Of a stretch of DNA of 64,000 nt, positions 9,729 through 18,634 are shown piece by piece; within the stretch, counting starts at the first letter, position 1; each line of letters starts with the position of its first letter. The stretch spans positions 56,060 through 120,059 of the forward strand of contig NZ_JNIX01000001.1 of the NCBI RefSeq assembly GCF_000701445.1. Reading direction: 5' to 3'. The DNA is from Brevundimonas bacteroides DSM 4726. Lineage in GTDB: Bacteria; Pseudomonadota; Alphaproteobacteria; Caulobacterales; Caulobacteraceae. The position numbers and the translations under genes were made by a program. Under the pieces are notes generated by a model. It was not told the DNA's origin. It saw only the letters and a program-made list of their open reading frames with translations, and made no database searches.

Positions 9729-10415
9729 ATGAAACTTCACACGACTTGCGCCGCGCTGGCCGCCGCGCTCCTCACCGCCGTACCGTTCGCCGCGTCGGCG
9801 CAAGATGACATCGACATCGCGTTCAACGCCGCGGTCGGCACTGACTACGTCTTCCGTGGCGTGAGCCAGAGCCTCGAGGACCCTGCCGTTTCCGGTGGCG
9901 TCGATCTGAGCGTCGGCTCCTTCTACGCCGGGGCGTGGGCCTCCAACGTCGACTTTGGTGACGACACCGACCTCGAGGTCGATCTCTATGGCGGCTTCCG
10001 CACCGAGGCGGGGGGGTATGCGCTCGACTTCGGCGTGGTGGGTTACCTCTACGGCAACGCGCCGGGTGGAGCCGACTATGACTACGTCGAGTTCAAGGCC
10101 GCTGCCTCGCGCGCCGTGGGGCCGTTCACGGGCGGCGTGGCTCTCTACGTCTCGCCGGATTTCTTCGGCGCCGACGACGAGGCGACCTATTTGGAGCTGA
10201 ACGGGGCCTATGCCACGACGGTCGGCTGGACGGTCTCGGGTGCTGTCGGTCAGCAGTGGCTGGACGTATCGGACGACTACGTCACCTGGAACCTCGGCGC
10301 GGCCTATGCCGTGACCGACAACCTGACGCTGGACCTGCGTTACCACGACACCGACATCGACGGCCTCGCCATCGCCGAGGACCGGTTCGTGGCGACGGTG
10401 AAGGCGGCATTCTGA
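9729..10415 (+). CDS. TorF-family putative porin (Gcw_chp, outer-membrane barrel)
   Basis: This is a predicted 228-residue outer-membrane beta-barrel of the TIGR02001/PF09694 family. A signal peptide ends at about residue 22-23 (AASAQDD). The mature part begins with the family hallmark NAAVGTDYVFRGVSQS and continues as alternating beta strands to a C-terminal aromatic residue (VKAAF), typical of barrel insertion. The ATG at 9729 follows AGGGG at 9716-9720; the upstream GTG at 9696 lies against the amtB terminator and is rejected. Such proteins often neighbour amtB in proteobacteria, but their substrate is not established. Confidence 0.85.
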   Translation: MKLHTTCAALAAALLTAVPFAASAQDDIDIAFNAAVGTDYVFRGVSQSLEDPAVSGGVDLSVGSFYAGAWASNVDFGDDTDLEVDLYGGFRTEAGGYALDFGVVGYLYGNAPGGADYDYVEFKAAASRAVGPFTGGVALYVSPDFFGADDEATYLELNGAYATTVGWTVSGAVGQQWLDVSDDYVTWNLGAAYAVTDNLTLDLRYHDTDIDGLAIAEDRFVATVKAAF

Positions 10416-10426
10416 GAGTAAACGTA

Positions 10427-10558
10427 TCTCCCTCCCCTTCATGGGGAGGGATGATCGCGCAGCGATCCGGGTGGGGTCCGAAAAGCGAGTCCGCACCGAA
10501 CGTCCCTACCGGCGCTCGGCTACGCCTCGCGGTCCCTCCCCATGGAGGGGGAGGGAGA
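10427..10558. repeat. Long imperfect inverted repeat, REP-like intergenic element
   Basis: Two arms of about 25 bases (10427-10451 and 10533-10558) are near-perfect reverse complements, with one substitution and one extra G by hand alignment. Each arm is itself a small hairpin around ATGGGGAGGG or its complement. The 80-base interior contains further short inverted matches. It fills the space between two convergent genes and may stop transcription from both sides. Its form suggests a dispersed intergenic family, but copy number cannot be judged from this window. Confidence 0.75.
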
Positions 10559-10567
10559 AGCCGTCGA

Positions 10568-12970
10568 CTAACGTCCGTAGCGCTCCGCCACCGGGGCGTA
10601 GCGGTCCCAGACCTGGCGGTCGGCCAACGATCTCAGCAGCTTGATGTATTCCGCATGTGTCCAGGCCAGGGGCGTGGCCGAGTTGGTGCCTTGCCCGGGC
10701 TCGTAGTCGAACCGCGTGCGGTCGCCGACGCCGTCCCAGACCTGTTCAGGCAGCAGCAGGCCGCCGTTGGCGAAGCTCTCCATACCGGCGACATAGGTGT
10801 TCCGGATGCGGGTCAGGTCGGCGAGCGAAGCTGATCCGCCCTGGAGCGCGCGCGCTAGTTCGTAGTGCCCGCGCTCGCCGGTGAAGAAGGGCCAGACCCG
10901 CCCGCGCTGGCCCGGCGTCATGCCGCCGACGCCGTAGCTTCCGCCCGTCTCGACGTTCTCGCCGTAGCCGTCGTTGCCGTAGCGGCGGAAGGCCGGGAAG
11001 CCGTTCAGGTCATAGCGGACGCGCAGCCGGTCTTCGCGGGTCTGATCGTCGTATTCGGGCAGGGTCGCCAGGATCGACGGCGCGTCGGCGCGGCGTACGC
11101 CATAGCGGACGAGTTCCAGGAAGCCGCCGTCGACGATCTGGTCCTCGGGCAGGCCTTGCTGGGCATTGGCCTCGCCAATGGGGGCGCGGTCGTTCGGATC
11201 CTCGTTGCGGGTGATGCGCACGAAGTAGTCGCCGTCGCCCAGCGATCCGTTCGTCGTGAACATCCGGCTCTCGATCTTGCCGGCATAGTCGTCGGCGGCG
11301 GCGAGGTAGCGCTCGGCGGACGCGCCGTCTCCCGACGCCCGTGCGATTTCGGCGGCGGTCACCAGTCCCGCGACGACCGCGGCGGTGGTGGACGGGGAAT
11401 AGCCCTCCTGCTCCTCCCAGCGCTCCTGCTGGGTCCAAGGGGGCGTGACCGTCCGGTCGTTCCAGAGGATGCCAAGCGTGCCGCCCGCGACGAGAAAGTC
11501 GGCGGCGGGCTTGATCATCCCGCGGTACATGCGCGCCATCTCGGCGTCGGACACCACGCCGTCCTTCCACAGCCGCCAGCCCAGCATGATCGGCATGGCG
11601 GTCTGGTCCATCTGGACCGCGACCCATTCGATGGTGCCGTCGACCCAGGTCTTCTGCAGGAACCAGCCCGTCGCACCGGTATTGCCCGGCGTCTCAGCCC
11701 GGACCTGGACCTGCGGCAGGTAGCGGAAGGCGGCCAGCGGCGTCTCGGTGTCGCCCAGAGCCAGCATGGCCATGGCCACCTGATAGAAGTCGCGCGGCCA
11801 GACGGCCTTGTAGCCGGTGGAGGGGTTGGTGGCGTCGACCGTGTCGCCCCACGGGTTGGACAGCGACGCGATCAGGGCGCCAGCATAGGTGCGGTCCTCC
11901 TGCACCTTCAGCATCAGGGCAGAGGCATAGGCCAGCTTGCCGCCGTCGGTGGACTGCTCGGCCAGGCGGGGCAGCTGGTCGAGAGAGGCGATGTAGTCTT
12001 CCCAGCCGACGGCGGCGCCTTCGCCGTTGAAGTTGGTCAGCACGGTCTCATATCCGGTCGCCAGGGCACCGTCGGCGGCGCCTTCCGCATCCTCGCGGGT
12101 TTCGCCGAAGCCGATGACGAAGTCGCGGGTGAGGCTCTGCCCCGCCATGATCGTGGGCAGGCCGCCGGCCAGCATAATGTTGCCGCCCTGGTTCCCGGTC
12201 GAGCGATAGGCGACGTCCAGATCGCCGTCGGCCAGATCGGTCAGGGCGTCCGAGTTCCCGACGAAGCCCGCGCTGGCGGTCTCGAACGGCGCGCGGGGGC
12301 GCAGGATCAGATGGGTGTCGCCTTCAAAGGCATGGAGCGCCTCGGGGGTCGCCTCGCCCCGGTCGCCCACTCCGGTGTTGGCGACGTGCGGTTCCAGCAG
12401 CAGCCAGGGCGTGACGTCCGACGACAGGGCCCGGACGGTGACGCGCAGCATCAGGGCCTGCCGATCGGGATCGGTGAAGACGCGCTTTTCGATCTCGAAG
12501 CGGCCGTCCCGGTCGGTGGTTGTGATGCGATAGGCGGCCGAAAGTGGGCGGCCCTGGGCGTCAGTGTGCAGATATTCGGTCCGGTCGACGGTGTCGGCGC
12601 CCTCAACCGCAAGGCCGCTGTCGGTGGCGACCGCGAAGCGCAGCTGCTTGATCTGCGCCTCATGGATCAGGCCGTACATGGTCTCCGTCAGCACGCCGTC
12701 GGCGATGGAGAACCACACCTTCGACACCGCCCCGGTCGGCCCGCCGTCGGCGTAGCGGCCGTCAACATAGGCCTCGTACGACGAGCCTGCTCCGGTCTTG
12801 GCCGCGTTGACCCAGGTCGGCCGGTCGCCAGGCGCGCCGGGGGCGACGGCCTCGGCGACGACAGCCGAAGCCGCCTCCGAAGACCCCGGCATCCAGTCCG
12901 GCACGGAGGCGCAGGCTCCGAGCGCCAGGGCGGCCGATCCGGCCATCAGGATCGAGGTCAGTCTACGCAT
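10568..12970 (-). CDS. Glucan 1,4-alpha-glucosidase (glucoamylase), GH15 lipoprotein
   Basis: This 800-residue enzyme should release glucose from the non-reducing ends of maltodextrins. The N terminus is a lipoprotein signal with lipobox ALGAC around Cys19; the residue after Cys is Ala, so outer-membrane sorting is likely. The N-terminal super-sandwich domain is followed by an (alpha/alpha)6 barrel. In the barrel, WPRDFYQVAMAMLALGD, ERWEEQEGYSPST (probable catalytic Glu) and LPEQVWDGVGD (second acid) are family-like. It is the last gene of the minus-strand operon GH97-MFS-esterase-GH15, 10 bases after the esterase stop. Confidence 0.9.
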   Translation of the reverse strand: MRRLTSILMAGSAALALGACASVPDWMPGSSEAASAVVAEAVAPGAPGDRPTWVNAAKTGAGSSYEAYVDGRYADGGPTGAVSKVWFSIADGVLTETMYGLIHEAQIKQLRFAVATDSGLAVEGADTVDRTEYLHTDAQGRPLSAAYRITTTDRDGRFEIEKRVFTDPDRQALMLRVTVRALSSDVTPWLLLEPHVANTGVGDRGEATPEALHAFEGDTHLILRPRAPFETASAGFVGNSDALTDLADGDLDVAYRSTGNQGGNIMLAGGLPTIMAGQSLTRDFVIGFGETREDAEGAADGALATGYETVLTNFNGEGAAVGWEDYIASLDQLPRLAEQSTDGGKLAYASALMLKVQEDRTYAGALIASLSNPWGDTVDATNPSTGYKAVWPRDFYQVAMAMLALGDTETPLAAFRYLPQVQVRAETPGNTGATGWFLQKTWVDGTIEWVAVQMDQTAMPIMLGWRLWKDGVVSDAEMARMYRGMIKPAADFLVAGGTLGILWNDRTVTPPWTQQERWEEQEGYSPSTTAAVVAGLVTAAEIARASGDGASAERYLAAADDYAGKIESRMFTTNGSLGDGDYFVRITRNEDPNDRAPIGEANAQQGLPEDQIVDGGFLELVRYGVRRADAPSILATLPEYDDQTREDRLRVRYDLNGFPAFRRYGNDGYGENVETGGSYGVGGMTPGQRGRVWPFFTGERGHYELARALQGGSASLADLTRIRNTYVAGMESFANGGLLLPEQVWDGVGDRTRFDYEPGQGTNSATPLAWTHAEYIKLLRSLADRQVWDRYAPVAERYGR

Positions 12971-12980
12971 GGGGTCACTC

Positions 12981-13904
12981 TCAGGCGGGAAGGAGGAAGG
13001 TCAGGGGCACGTCGAGGCGGCTGTTCCAGCTCTTCTCGTTGTGCTCGGCGGTCGGGAAAACGAGCGTCCTGAAGCGATCGGGGGCCCAGCCGGCGTCGCG
13101 GATCACCGTGTCGATGCGCGACTGGAAGAAGGCGTAGAACTGGTCCAGCGTCTCGTCGCCCCGGTCCATGTACAGGCGATGCGTCGCCGGATCGGGCAGG
13201 CCGGCCCGGATCACGTCGGACCAGGCCTGGACCACGGCCTCGCGCCACGTGTTCAGCGCATCGCCCTCCAGCCGCTCGAGACGAAGCGGCCAGTGGGTCG
13301 ACAGGCAACCCGCCGCGCCGAACACCTCCGGATGCTTCATCATGGCGTAGAGCGAGATCAGGCCGCCCATGCTGGAGCCCGCGATGACCGTGTCGTCGCG
13401 GCCGGGCAGGGTGCGGTATTCGGCGTCGATGCGGGGCTTCAGCTCCTCGACCAGGAAGCGCAGGTATTGATCGGACAGGGGCGGGCCGCCGTACATCGGC
13501 ATCAGGCTGTCGCGCACCTCGCCGGGCAGGGCCGCGATCAGATCGGCGGGCACATATTCGCGCAGGCGAAGCGGCGTGTTCCAGACGCCGACGACGATGG
13601 GGGCGCGCACCTGGCCAGTCTCGATCAGGCGCACCAGATGCTCGTCCACGCCCCATTCGCCGAAGCTGGCGCGGGCCGGATCGAACAGGTTCTGGCCGTC
13701 GTGCATGTAGAGGACGGGGTGGCGCGCATCGCCCGCGTCGTATCCGGGGGGCAGCCAGACGGTGACGTTCCTCGGCCCCAGATGGGCGGAGGCGACGGCC
13801 TCGTATTCGACCAGTCGCCCACCGGCGATCGCGCCCGTCTGGGCGAGCGTCGACCCGGTGAAGGGCAGGGCGGCGAGGGTCGTCAGCAGGGCGCGCCGGT
13901 TCAC
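12981..13904 (-). CDS. Exported alpha/beta hydrolase (putative esterase, Fes-like)
   Basis: This 307-residue protein belongs to the putative esterase (enterochelin-esterase-like) group of alpha/beta hydrolases. The nucleophile elbow is GSSMGG, the oxyanion region VLYMHDGQNLFD is characteristic of the group, and a likely catalytic His lies in TAEHNEKSW near the C terminus. MNRRALLTTLAALPFTGSTLAQ looks like a signal peptide, so it should act outside the cytoplasm. The GTG start at 13904 overlaps the transporter stop (GTGA); the frame is open farther upstream only within that gene. Its substrate is unknown. An ester-substituted sugar is a reasonable guess from context. Confidence 0.8.
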   Translation of the reverse strand: MNRRALLTTLAALPFTGSTLAQTGAIAGGRLVEYEAVASAHLGPRNVTVWLPPGYDAGDARHPVLYMHDGQNLFDPARASFGEWGVDEHLVRLIETGQVRAPIVVGVWNTPLRLREYVPADLIAALPGEVRDSLMPMYGGPPLSDQYLRFLVEELKPRIDAEYRTLPGRDDTVIAGSSMGGLISLYAMMKHPEVFGAAGCLSTHWPLRLERLEGDALNTWREAVVQAWSDVIRAGLPDPATHRLYMDRGDETLDQFYAFFQSRIDTVIRDAGWAPDRFRTLVFPTAEHNEKSWNSRLDVPLTFLLPA

Positions 13905-15454
13905 GCCTTCACCTCGCGGACGCGCAGGCTCATGGCCGCGGCGATGAAGAAGCTCACGCCGCCGACCACCAGCGCCCAGATCGCCTGGGACTGGAACAGG
14001 GCGTTCAGCATCAGGCCCAGCAGGGTCGCGGCGACCAGCTGGGGCACCACGATGAAGATGTTGAACACCCCCATGTACACTCCCATCTTCCGGCCCGGCA
14101 CGGCGCTGGACAGGATGGCGTACGGCATCGACACGATCGAGGCCCAGGCAATGCCGACGCCGACCATTGGCAGCCACAGCATCTGCGGATCACGGATCAG
14201 GAAGATGCCGATCAGGCCAATCCCGCCCATGGCCAAGGCCACCGCATGGGCCCCCCGCTTGCCGATCCGGCGGGCCAGCACCGGCAGGCCGAAGGCCACC
14301 AGGGCCGCGACGCCGTTGTAGACGCCGAACAGCACGCCGACCCAGTCCGCGCCCTCATTATAGGCCGCCGAGGTGGTGTCGCTTGACCCGAAGTGGACCG
14401 CCGTGACGGCGGCCGTGGTGTAGATCCACATGGCGAACAGGGCGAACCAGCTGAAAAACTGGACCACCGCCAGGCCGCGCATGGTCTCGGGCATGCCGAA
14501 CATGTCGTCGAGCACCTCGGTCAGGCCGTTGGATTTCGCGGCGCGGCGCATGGCGGCGACGACCAGCTGCAACGCGCCGAACCCGGCGACGAAGCCGGCC
14601 AGCACATACAGCTCCTTGCCGACGGACTTTCTCCAGTCCTCGATGTCGGCGGGCAGGGCGGCGGCCTGGTCGCGCACGAACCAGACGGCGAGGAAGGCCA
14701 GCGCTCCGGCGATCAGCCACAGCATGCCGCCCGACAGATAGCGCGAGGCGGGACGCATGGCCTCGTGCGCCAGCGGCTCGGGGCGGGCGCCCTCGAATGC
14801 GTCGATCTGTTCGGGGCTGTATTCCTTCGTCGAGAAGACGGTCCACAAAACAGCCGTCAGCATGAAGGCGGCGCCGACGTAGAAGCTGATCCGCACGCTG
14901 TCCGGCACGATGCCTTCGGGCGCGGTGTTGGCGACGCCGATCTGCGTCAACATCCATGGCAGGCAGGAGGCGAAGACCGCGCCCGTGCCGATGAAGAAGC
15001 TCTGCATCGCATAGCCGGTGGCGCGCTGTTCCTCGGGCAGGTTGTCGCCGACGAAGGCGCGGAACGGCTCCATCGTGACGTTGATCGCCGCGTCCATGAT
15101 CCACAGCGTCGCCGCCGCCATCCAGAGCACCGGGACGTTGGGCATGAAGATCAGGGCGATGGTCGTGGCGACCGCGCCGAACAGGAAATAGGGGCGGCGA
15201 CGGCCGAGCGGCCCCCAGGTCTTGTCGCTGAAATGGCCGATGATCGGCTGGACGATCAGGCCGGTCAGGGGCGCGGCGATCCACAGGATGGCCAGGCTGT
15301 CGACCTCCGCGCCCAGGGTCTGGAAAATGCGGCTGGTGTTGGCGTTCTGCAGGCCGAAGCCGATCTGGATGCCGAAGAAGCCGACGCACATGTTCCAGAT
15401 GGCCAGCCGCGTCAGACGCGGGCGGGCGGAGGGTAAGGTGGCGGAAAGGGTCAC
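13901..15454 (-). CDS. MFS sugar transporter (MalY/SLC45-like)
   Basis: This is a 517-residue inner-membrane carrier with about 12 hydrophobic segments. Family-like motifs are GFGLQNANTSRIFQTLGA near the N terminus, QPIIGHFSDKTWGPLGRRRPY in the second loop, and MPYAILSSAVPGRKMGVYMGVFNIF near the end. These are shared with the alphaproteobacterial maltose/sucrose carriers of the GPH/SLC45 type. The GTG start at 15454 overlaps the GH97 stop by four bases (GTGA). It is likely to import maltose or maltotriose made by its GH97 and GH15 neighbours. Confidence 0.85.
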   Translation of the reverse strand: MTLSATLPSARPRLTRLAIWNMCVGFFGIQIGFGLQNANTSRIFQTLGAEVDSLAILWIAAPLTGLIVQPIIGHFSDKTWGPLGRRRPYFLFGAVATTIALIFMPNVPVLWMAAATLWIMDAAINVTMEPFRAFVGDNLPEEQRATGYAMQSFFIGTGAVFASCLPWMLTQIGVANTAPEGIVPDSVRISFYVGAAFMLTAVLWTVFSTKEYSPEQIDAFEGARPEPLAHEAMRPASRYLSGGMLWLIAGALAFLAVWFVRDQAAALPADIEDWRKSVGKELYVLAGFVAGFGALQLVVAAMRRAAKSNGLTEVLDDMFGMPETMRGLAVVQFFSWFALFAMWIYTTAAVTAVHFGSSDTTSAAYNEGADWVGVLFGVYNGVAALVAFGLPVLARRIGKRGAHAVALAMGGIGLIGIFLIRDPQMLWLPMVGVGIAWASIVSMPYAILSSAVPGRKMGVYMGVFNIFIVVPQLVAATLLGLMLNALFQSQAIWALVVGGVSFFIAAAMSLRVREVKA

Positions 15455-17505
15455 CGACGGGCCCTCCCCAGCGGCACGAACCGGATGGCCTGGCCGCCGC
15501 CGGGCGCGAGCGCCAGCGTCAGGGTCTCGGCCGAGGTGACCTCGCGCTGCTCGATGACGATGTCGGTGCGGCTGCGGCCGTTCCCGTCTCGCCAGTCGGC
15601 GTCGGGCCCATCGCGATAGATCTCGGCGCGGTAGCGGACGCCGGGTTCGAGGAAGCTCAGGTCCGCCGACAGGACGCGGGGATGCTCGTCGGTGATGGAG
15701 CCGAGGAACCACTCCCGCCCCTCCCGCTCGCGCCGCGCGATGGTGACGTAGTCGCCGATCTCGCCGTTCAGGACGCGTGTCTCGTCCCAGTCCACCGCGA
15801 CGTCCTTGATGAACTGGAACGGCGCCGGATTGGCCTCGTAGTTATCCAGCAGATCGGCCGCCATCTGCAGCGGGCTGTAGATGGTGACATAGAGCGCCAG
15901 CTGCTTGGCCCAGGTGGTGGCGATGCCGTCGGGGCTGCGCGTCACCATGCCGAAGATGCCCGGCGTATAGTCCATCGGCCCGGCCAGCAGGCGGGTGAAG
16001 ATCAGGTTGACCTCGTGCTCGGGCGGATTGCCGGGCTGGCCCCAGGCGCTGAACTCCATGCCGCGCGCGCCTTCGCGTGTGACCCAGTTGGGATAGGTGC
16101 GGCGAAGGCCAGTGTCCTTGATCGGCTCGTGAGGATTGACGGCGATGCGGCGCTCGGCCGCCTCGGTCACGACGGCCATGTGGTGGCGCGCCATTGCCTG
16201 GCTCTCATGCCAGGCGAAGGTCGGCTGGCCGTCCGGCCCGGTGACCCGCGCCCCGCCGGCGTCGGCGACATAGCCCGTCTTCACCGCCCCGATGCCGAGC
16301 CGTTCATAGAGGTCGAAGCCGGCCTCCATCTGCTGCTCGTAGTGGTAGGCGTTCCCCCCGGTCTCGTGGTGACCGATGATCTGGACGCCGCGCTCGCTGG
16401 CGTAGGCCGACAGGGCCTCGATGTCGAAGTCGGGGTAGCTCTCGGTGAAGGAGTAGTCCCAGCCGTTGCCGAACCAGTTGCCGTCCCAGCCGACGTTCCA
16501 GCCCTCGACCAGCACGCCGCCGAAGCCATGCTCGGCGGCGAAGTCGATGTGGCGGCGCACGTTCTCGTTGGTCGCGCCGTGACGCGGGCCGCTGGCCCAA
16601 GTCTTGGTGTCCAGGTGCATTTCCCACCAGACGCCGACGTACTTCATCGGCCGGACCCAGCTGACGTCGCCCAGCGCATTGGGCTCGTTCAGGTTCAGGA
16701 TCAGGCTGGATTCAACCAGGCCGCCGGCCGTGTCGGTGATCTGCAGCGTCCGCCACGGGGTGGGGAAGGGGGCCTCGCGCTCGACCGCCGCGTTGGTGAA
16801 GCCGGGCGTCAGGTCCGCGACGAAGCGGCGACCCTCGGACCGGCGCAGGTTCATGCCGGAGTAGTTGACCAGGGCCGCCTCATGGATCGAGACGTGCAGG
16901 CCAGAGTTCAGGCGCAGGGTCATCGGCGTCTGGGTCGAGCCCGCGCCCTCGATGGGCGTGCGGTGATAGAGGTATTCCTCGCGGTTCCATTCCCAGGCCG
17001 GAATCCACCAGGCCTCTCCGTCCTCAGCGATGTTGAACTCGGTCAGCTCCGAGCCGATGCGGACCGTACGCAGGCTGTCCTGCTCGGGGAACTCGTAACG
17101 GAAGCCCAGGCCGTCGTCATAGACGCGGAAGACGACGTCGAATGTCCGGCGCAGGTCGGCGCGCTCGGTGAAGGTGACCCGCAGCTCTCGATAATGATTG
17201 CGAATGAAGCGCCGCTCGCCCCAGGGCTGCTCCCACGTCTCATCGTAATCGGTGGGGGCCTGCGCCGTCAGCTCCAGCCCGCGCTCCAGCTTGGCCGCGT
17301 CGGTCAGGATGAAGCCTAACTTTGAGGGTTCGATCACCGTGCGGCCAAGGCGGCTGACCGCATAGCTCGGTCGGCCATCGCCATCCGTCGTCACGCTGAC
17401 GACAAGCGCTCCGTTCGGCGAGGAGACCGACGCCACGGGCCTGTCCTGGGCCAGGGCCGGCGTCCAGACCGCCAGGAAGGCGAGGATCATCAACAGACTA
17501 CGCAT
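15451..17505 (-). CDS. GH97 alpha-glucosidase (SusB-like), exported
   Basis: This 684-residue glycoside hydrolase has a cleaved signal peptide (MRSLLMILAFLAVWTPALAQ). It has the family layout of an N-terminal beta-supersandwich, a TIM barrel and a C-terminal beta domain. The barrel shows GGVLVEGWNVGWDG, IIGHHETGGN, NPHEPIKDTG and a Glu in TREGARGMEF, as in the inverting SusB-type glucosidases. It should hydrolyse alpha-glucosidic bonds of maltodextrins in the periplasm. The ATG at 17505 follows a GGGAG-like site. It is the first gene of its operon and diverges from the LacI regulator, with an operator candidate in between. Confidence 0.9.
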   Translation of the reverse strand: MRSLLMILAFLAVWTPALAQDRPVASVSSPNGALVVSVTTDGDGRPSYAVSRLGRTVIEPSKLGFILTDAAKLERGLELTAQAPTDYDETWEQPWGERRFIRNHYRELRVTFTERADLRRTFDVVFRVYDDGLGFRYEFPEQDSLRTVRIGSELTEFNIAEDGEAWWIPAWEWNREEYLYHRTPIEGAGSTQTPMTLRLNSGLHVSIHEAALVNYSGMNLRRSEGRRFVADLTPGFTNAAVEREAPFPTPWRTLQITDTAGGLVESSLILNLNEPNALGDVSWVRPMKYVGVWWEMHLDTKTWASGPRHGATNENVRRHIDFAAEHGFGGVLVEGWNVGWDGNWFGNGWDYSFTESYPDFDIEALSAYASERGVQIIGHHETGGNAYHYEQQMEAGFDLYERLGIGAVKTGYVADAGGARVTGPDGQPTFAWHESQAMARHHMAVVTEAAERRIAVNPHEPIKDTGLRRTYPNWVTREGARGMEFSAWGQPGNPPEHEVNLIFTRLLAGPMDYTPGIFGMVTRSPDGIATTWAKQLALYVTIYSPLQMAADLLDNYEANPAPFQFIKDVAVDWDETRVLNGEIGDYVTIARREREGREWFLGSITDEHPRVLSADLSFLEPGVRYRAEIYRDGPDADWRDGNGRSRTDIVIEQREVTSAETLTLALAPGGGQAIRFVPLGRARR

Positions 17506-17584
17506 GGTCTTCACTCCCTGAGGGCTCCTAAAGCGAAGCTCTTGCCAAGCAGCGCGCCTGATGGGCAGATGCGCTGATGACGTG

Positions 17585-17604
17585 TTTTGCAGCAAAATTT
17601 GCAA
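17585..17604. promoter_or_regulatory. LacI-type operator candidate (TTGCA-rich)
   Basis: The 20-base sequence TTTTGCAGCAAAATTTGCAA lies between the divergent GH97 and LacI genes. It contains TTTTGC-A-GCAAAA, a palindrome around a single base, and a second overlapping one, GCAAA-A-TTTGC. It sits 10 bases before the lacI start and 80 before GH97, so it could control both genes and give autoregulation. Related TTGCA elements recur in front of the amylase and the TonB receptor. Confidence 0.6.
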
Positions 17605-17614
17605 CGGCGACCCG

Positions 17615-18628
17615 GTGACCCGGCGCTCGACCCGACTGGAGGACATCGCGGCCCTGGCTGGGGTGTCGATCTCGACCGCGTCGCGGGCGCTCAACGACCA
17701 TCCGGCCGTCAACGACCGCACCAAGCAGAAGATATGGAAGCTGGCGCGCGAGCATGACTATCCGTTCCGCCGCTACATGCCGGCGGGTCCGATTGGCGCG
17801 TCTGGCACCATCGCCCTCGTGACGCCGCGCCCGCAGGGTCGCGAGGGCCGACTGTACGACCCCTTCATGCTGGAACTGCTGGCTGGGGTTGGCGAGGCGG
17901 CGCGCGAACGCGACTGCGATCTGGTGATGAGCCACGTCTCGCCCGGCAACATCGACGAGCTGAACGCCGCCATGACCACCAGCCGGGCGGACGGGGTGAT
18001 CTTCCTGGGGCAGTCCACCCTGCACACGGCGTTCAACCGGATGGCCGAGACCGACGGGCGTTTCGTGGTCTGGGGCGCAGAGCTGCCGGACCAGGCCTAT
18101 TGCTCGATCGGCTCGGACAACATCAACGGCGGACGCCGGGCGACGGCGCATCTGGCGCGGCTGGGTCGCAAGCGAATCGTCTTTCTCGGCGATCTCGATC
18201 CGCCCGAGGCCAACCAGCGCCAACGGGGCTACGCCGAGGCGCTGGAGGCTGCAGGGCTGGGCGTCGACCCGGACCTGATCGTGCCCGCCCACTTCGAGGT
18301 GGAGAGCGCGGAAGGCTCGGTGGACTCCATGCTGCGGCGGGGACTGGAGTTCGAAGGCATCGTCTGCGCCTCGGACCTGATCGCGCTTGGGGCCGTGCGG
18401 GCACTGCTGCATGCGGGCAAGCGGGTGCCGCAGGATGTGTCGGTCATCGGCTTCGACAACGTGCCCTTCAGCCGCTACGCGCGTCCGGCGCTTTCGACTA
18501 TTGCGCAAGACGTGATGAAGGCGGGACGCCTGATGGTCTCCCGTCTGCTGGACCACGCGGGGCAGGGCGGGGGGCGTTCGGAGCGCATCCCCACCGACCT
18601 GATCGTGCGCGAGACCTGCGGCGGCTGA
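17615..18628 (+). CDS. LacI-family transcriptional regulator of the maltodextrin locus
   Basis: This 337-residue repressor begins with a helix-turn-helix and hinge (RLEDIAALAGVSISTASRAL, then NDHPAVNDRT). A periplasmic-binding-protein-like sensor domain follows, with YCSIGSDNINGG, LGRKRIVFLGD and SVIGFDNVPFSRYARP. The GTG at 17615 places the HTH at the usual position; upstream frame extension would run through the operator. It is convergent with the GH13 glucosidase (6-base gap) and divergent from GH97. It most likely represses the flanking sugar operons and is released by a maltodextrin or derivative. Confidence 0.9.
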   Translation: MTRRSTRLEDIAALAGVSISTASRALNDHPAVNDRTKQKIWKLAREHDYPFRRYMPAGPIGASGTIALVTPRPQGREGRLYDPFMLELLAGVGEAARERDCDLVMSHVSPGNIDELNAAMTTSRADGVIFLGQSTLHTAFNRMAETDGRFVVWGAELPDQAYCSIGSDNINGGRRATAHLARLGRKRIVFLGDLDPPEANQRQRGYAEALEAAGLGVDPDLIVPAHFEVESAEGSVDSMLRRGLEFEGIVCASDLIALGAVRALLHAGKRVPQDVSVIGFDNVPFSRYARPALSTIAQDVMKAGRLMVSRLLDHAGQGGGRSERIPTDLIVRETCGG

Positions 18629-18634
18629 GGTCAT

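Noticed and set aside
10865..13072. A 735-codon plus-strand frame opposite the GH15 gene
   Set aside because: Same cause: GC-rich antisense of a well-supported glucoamylase, no ribosome site or domain.
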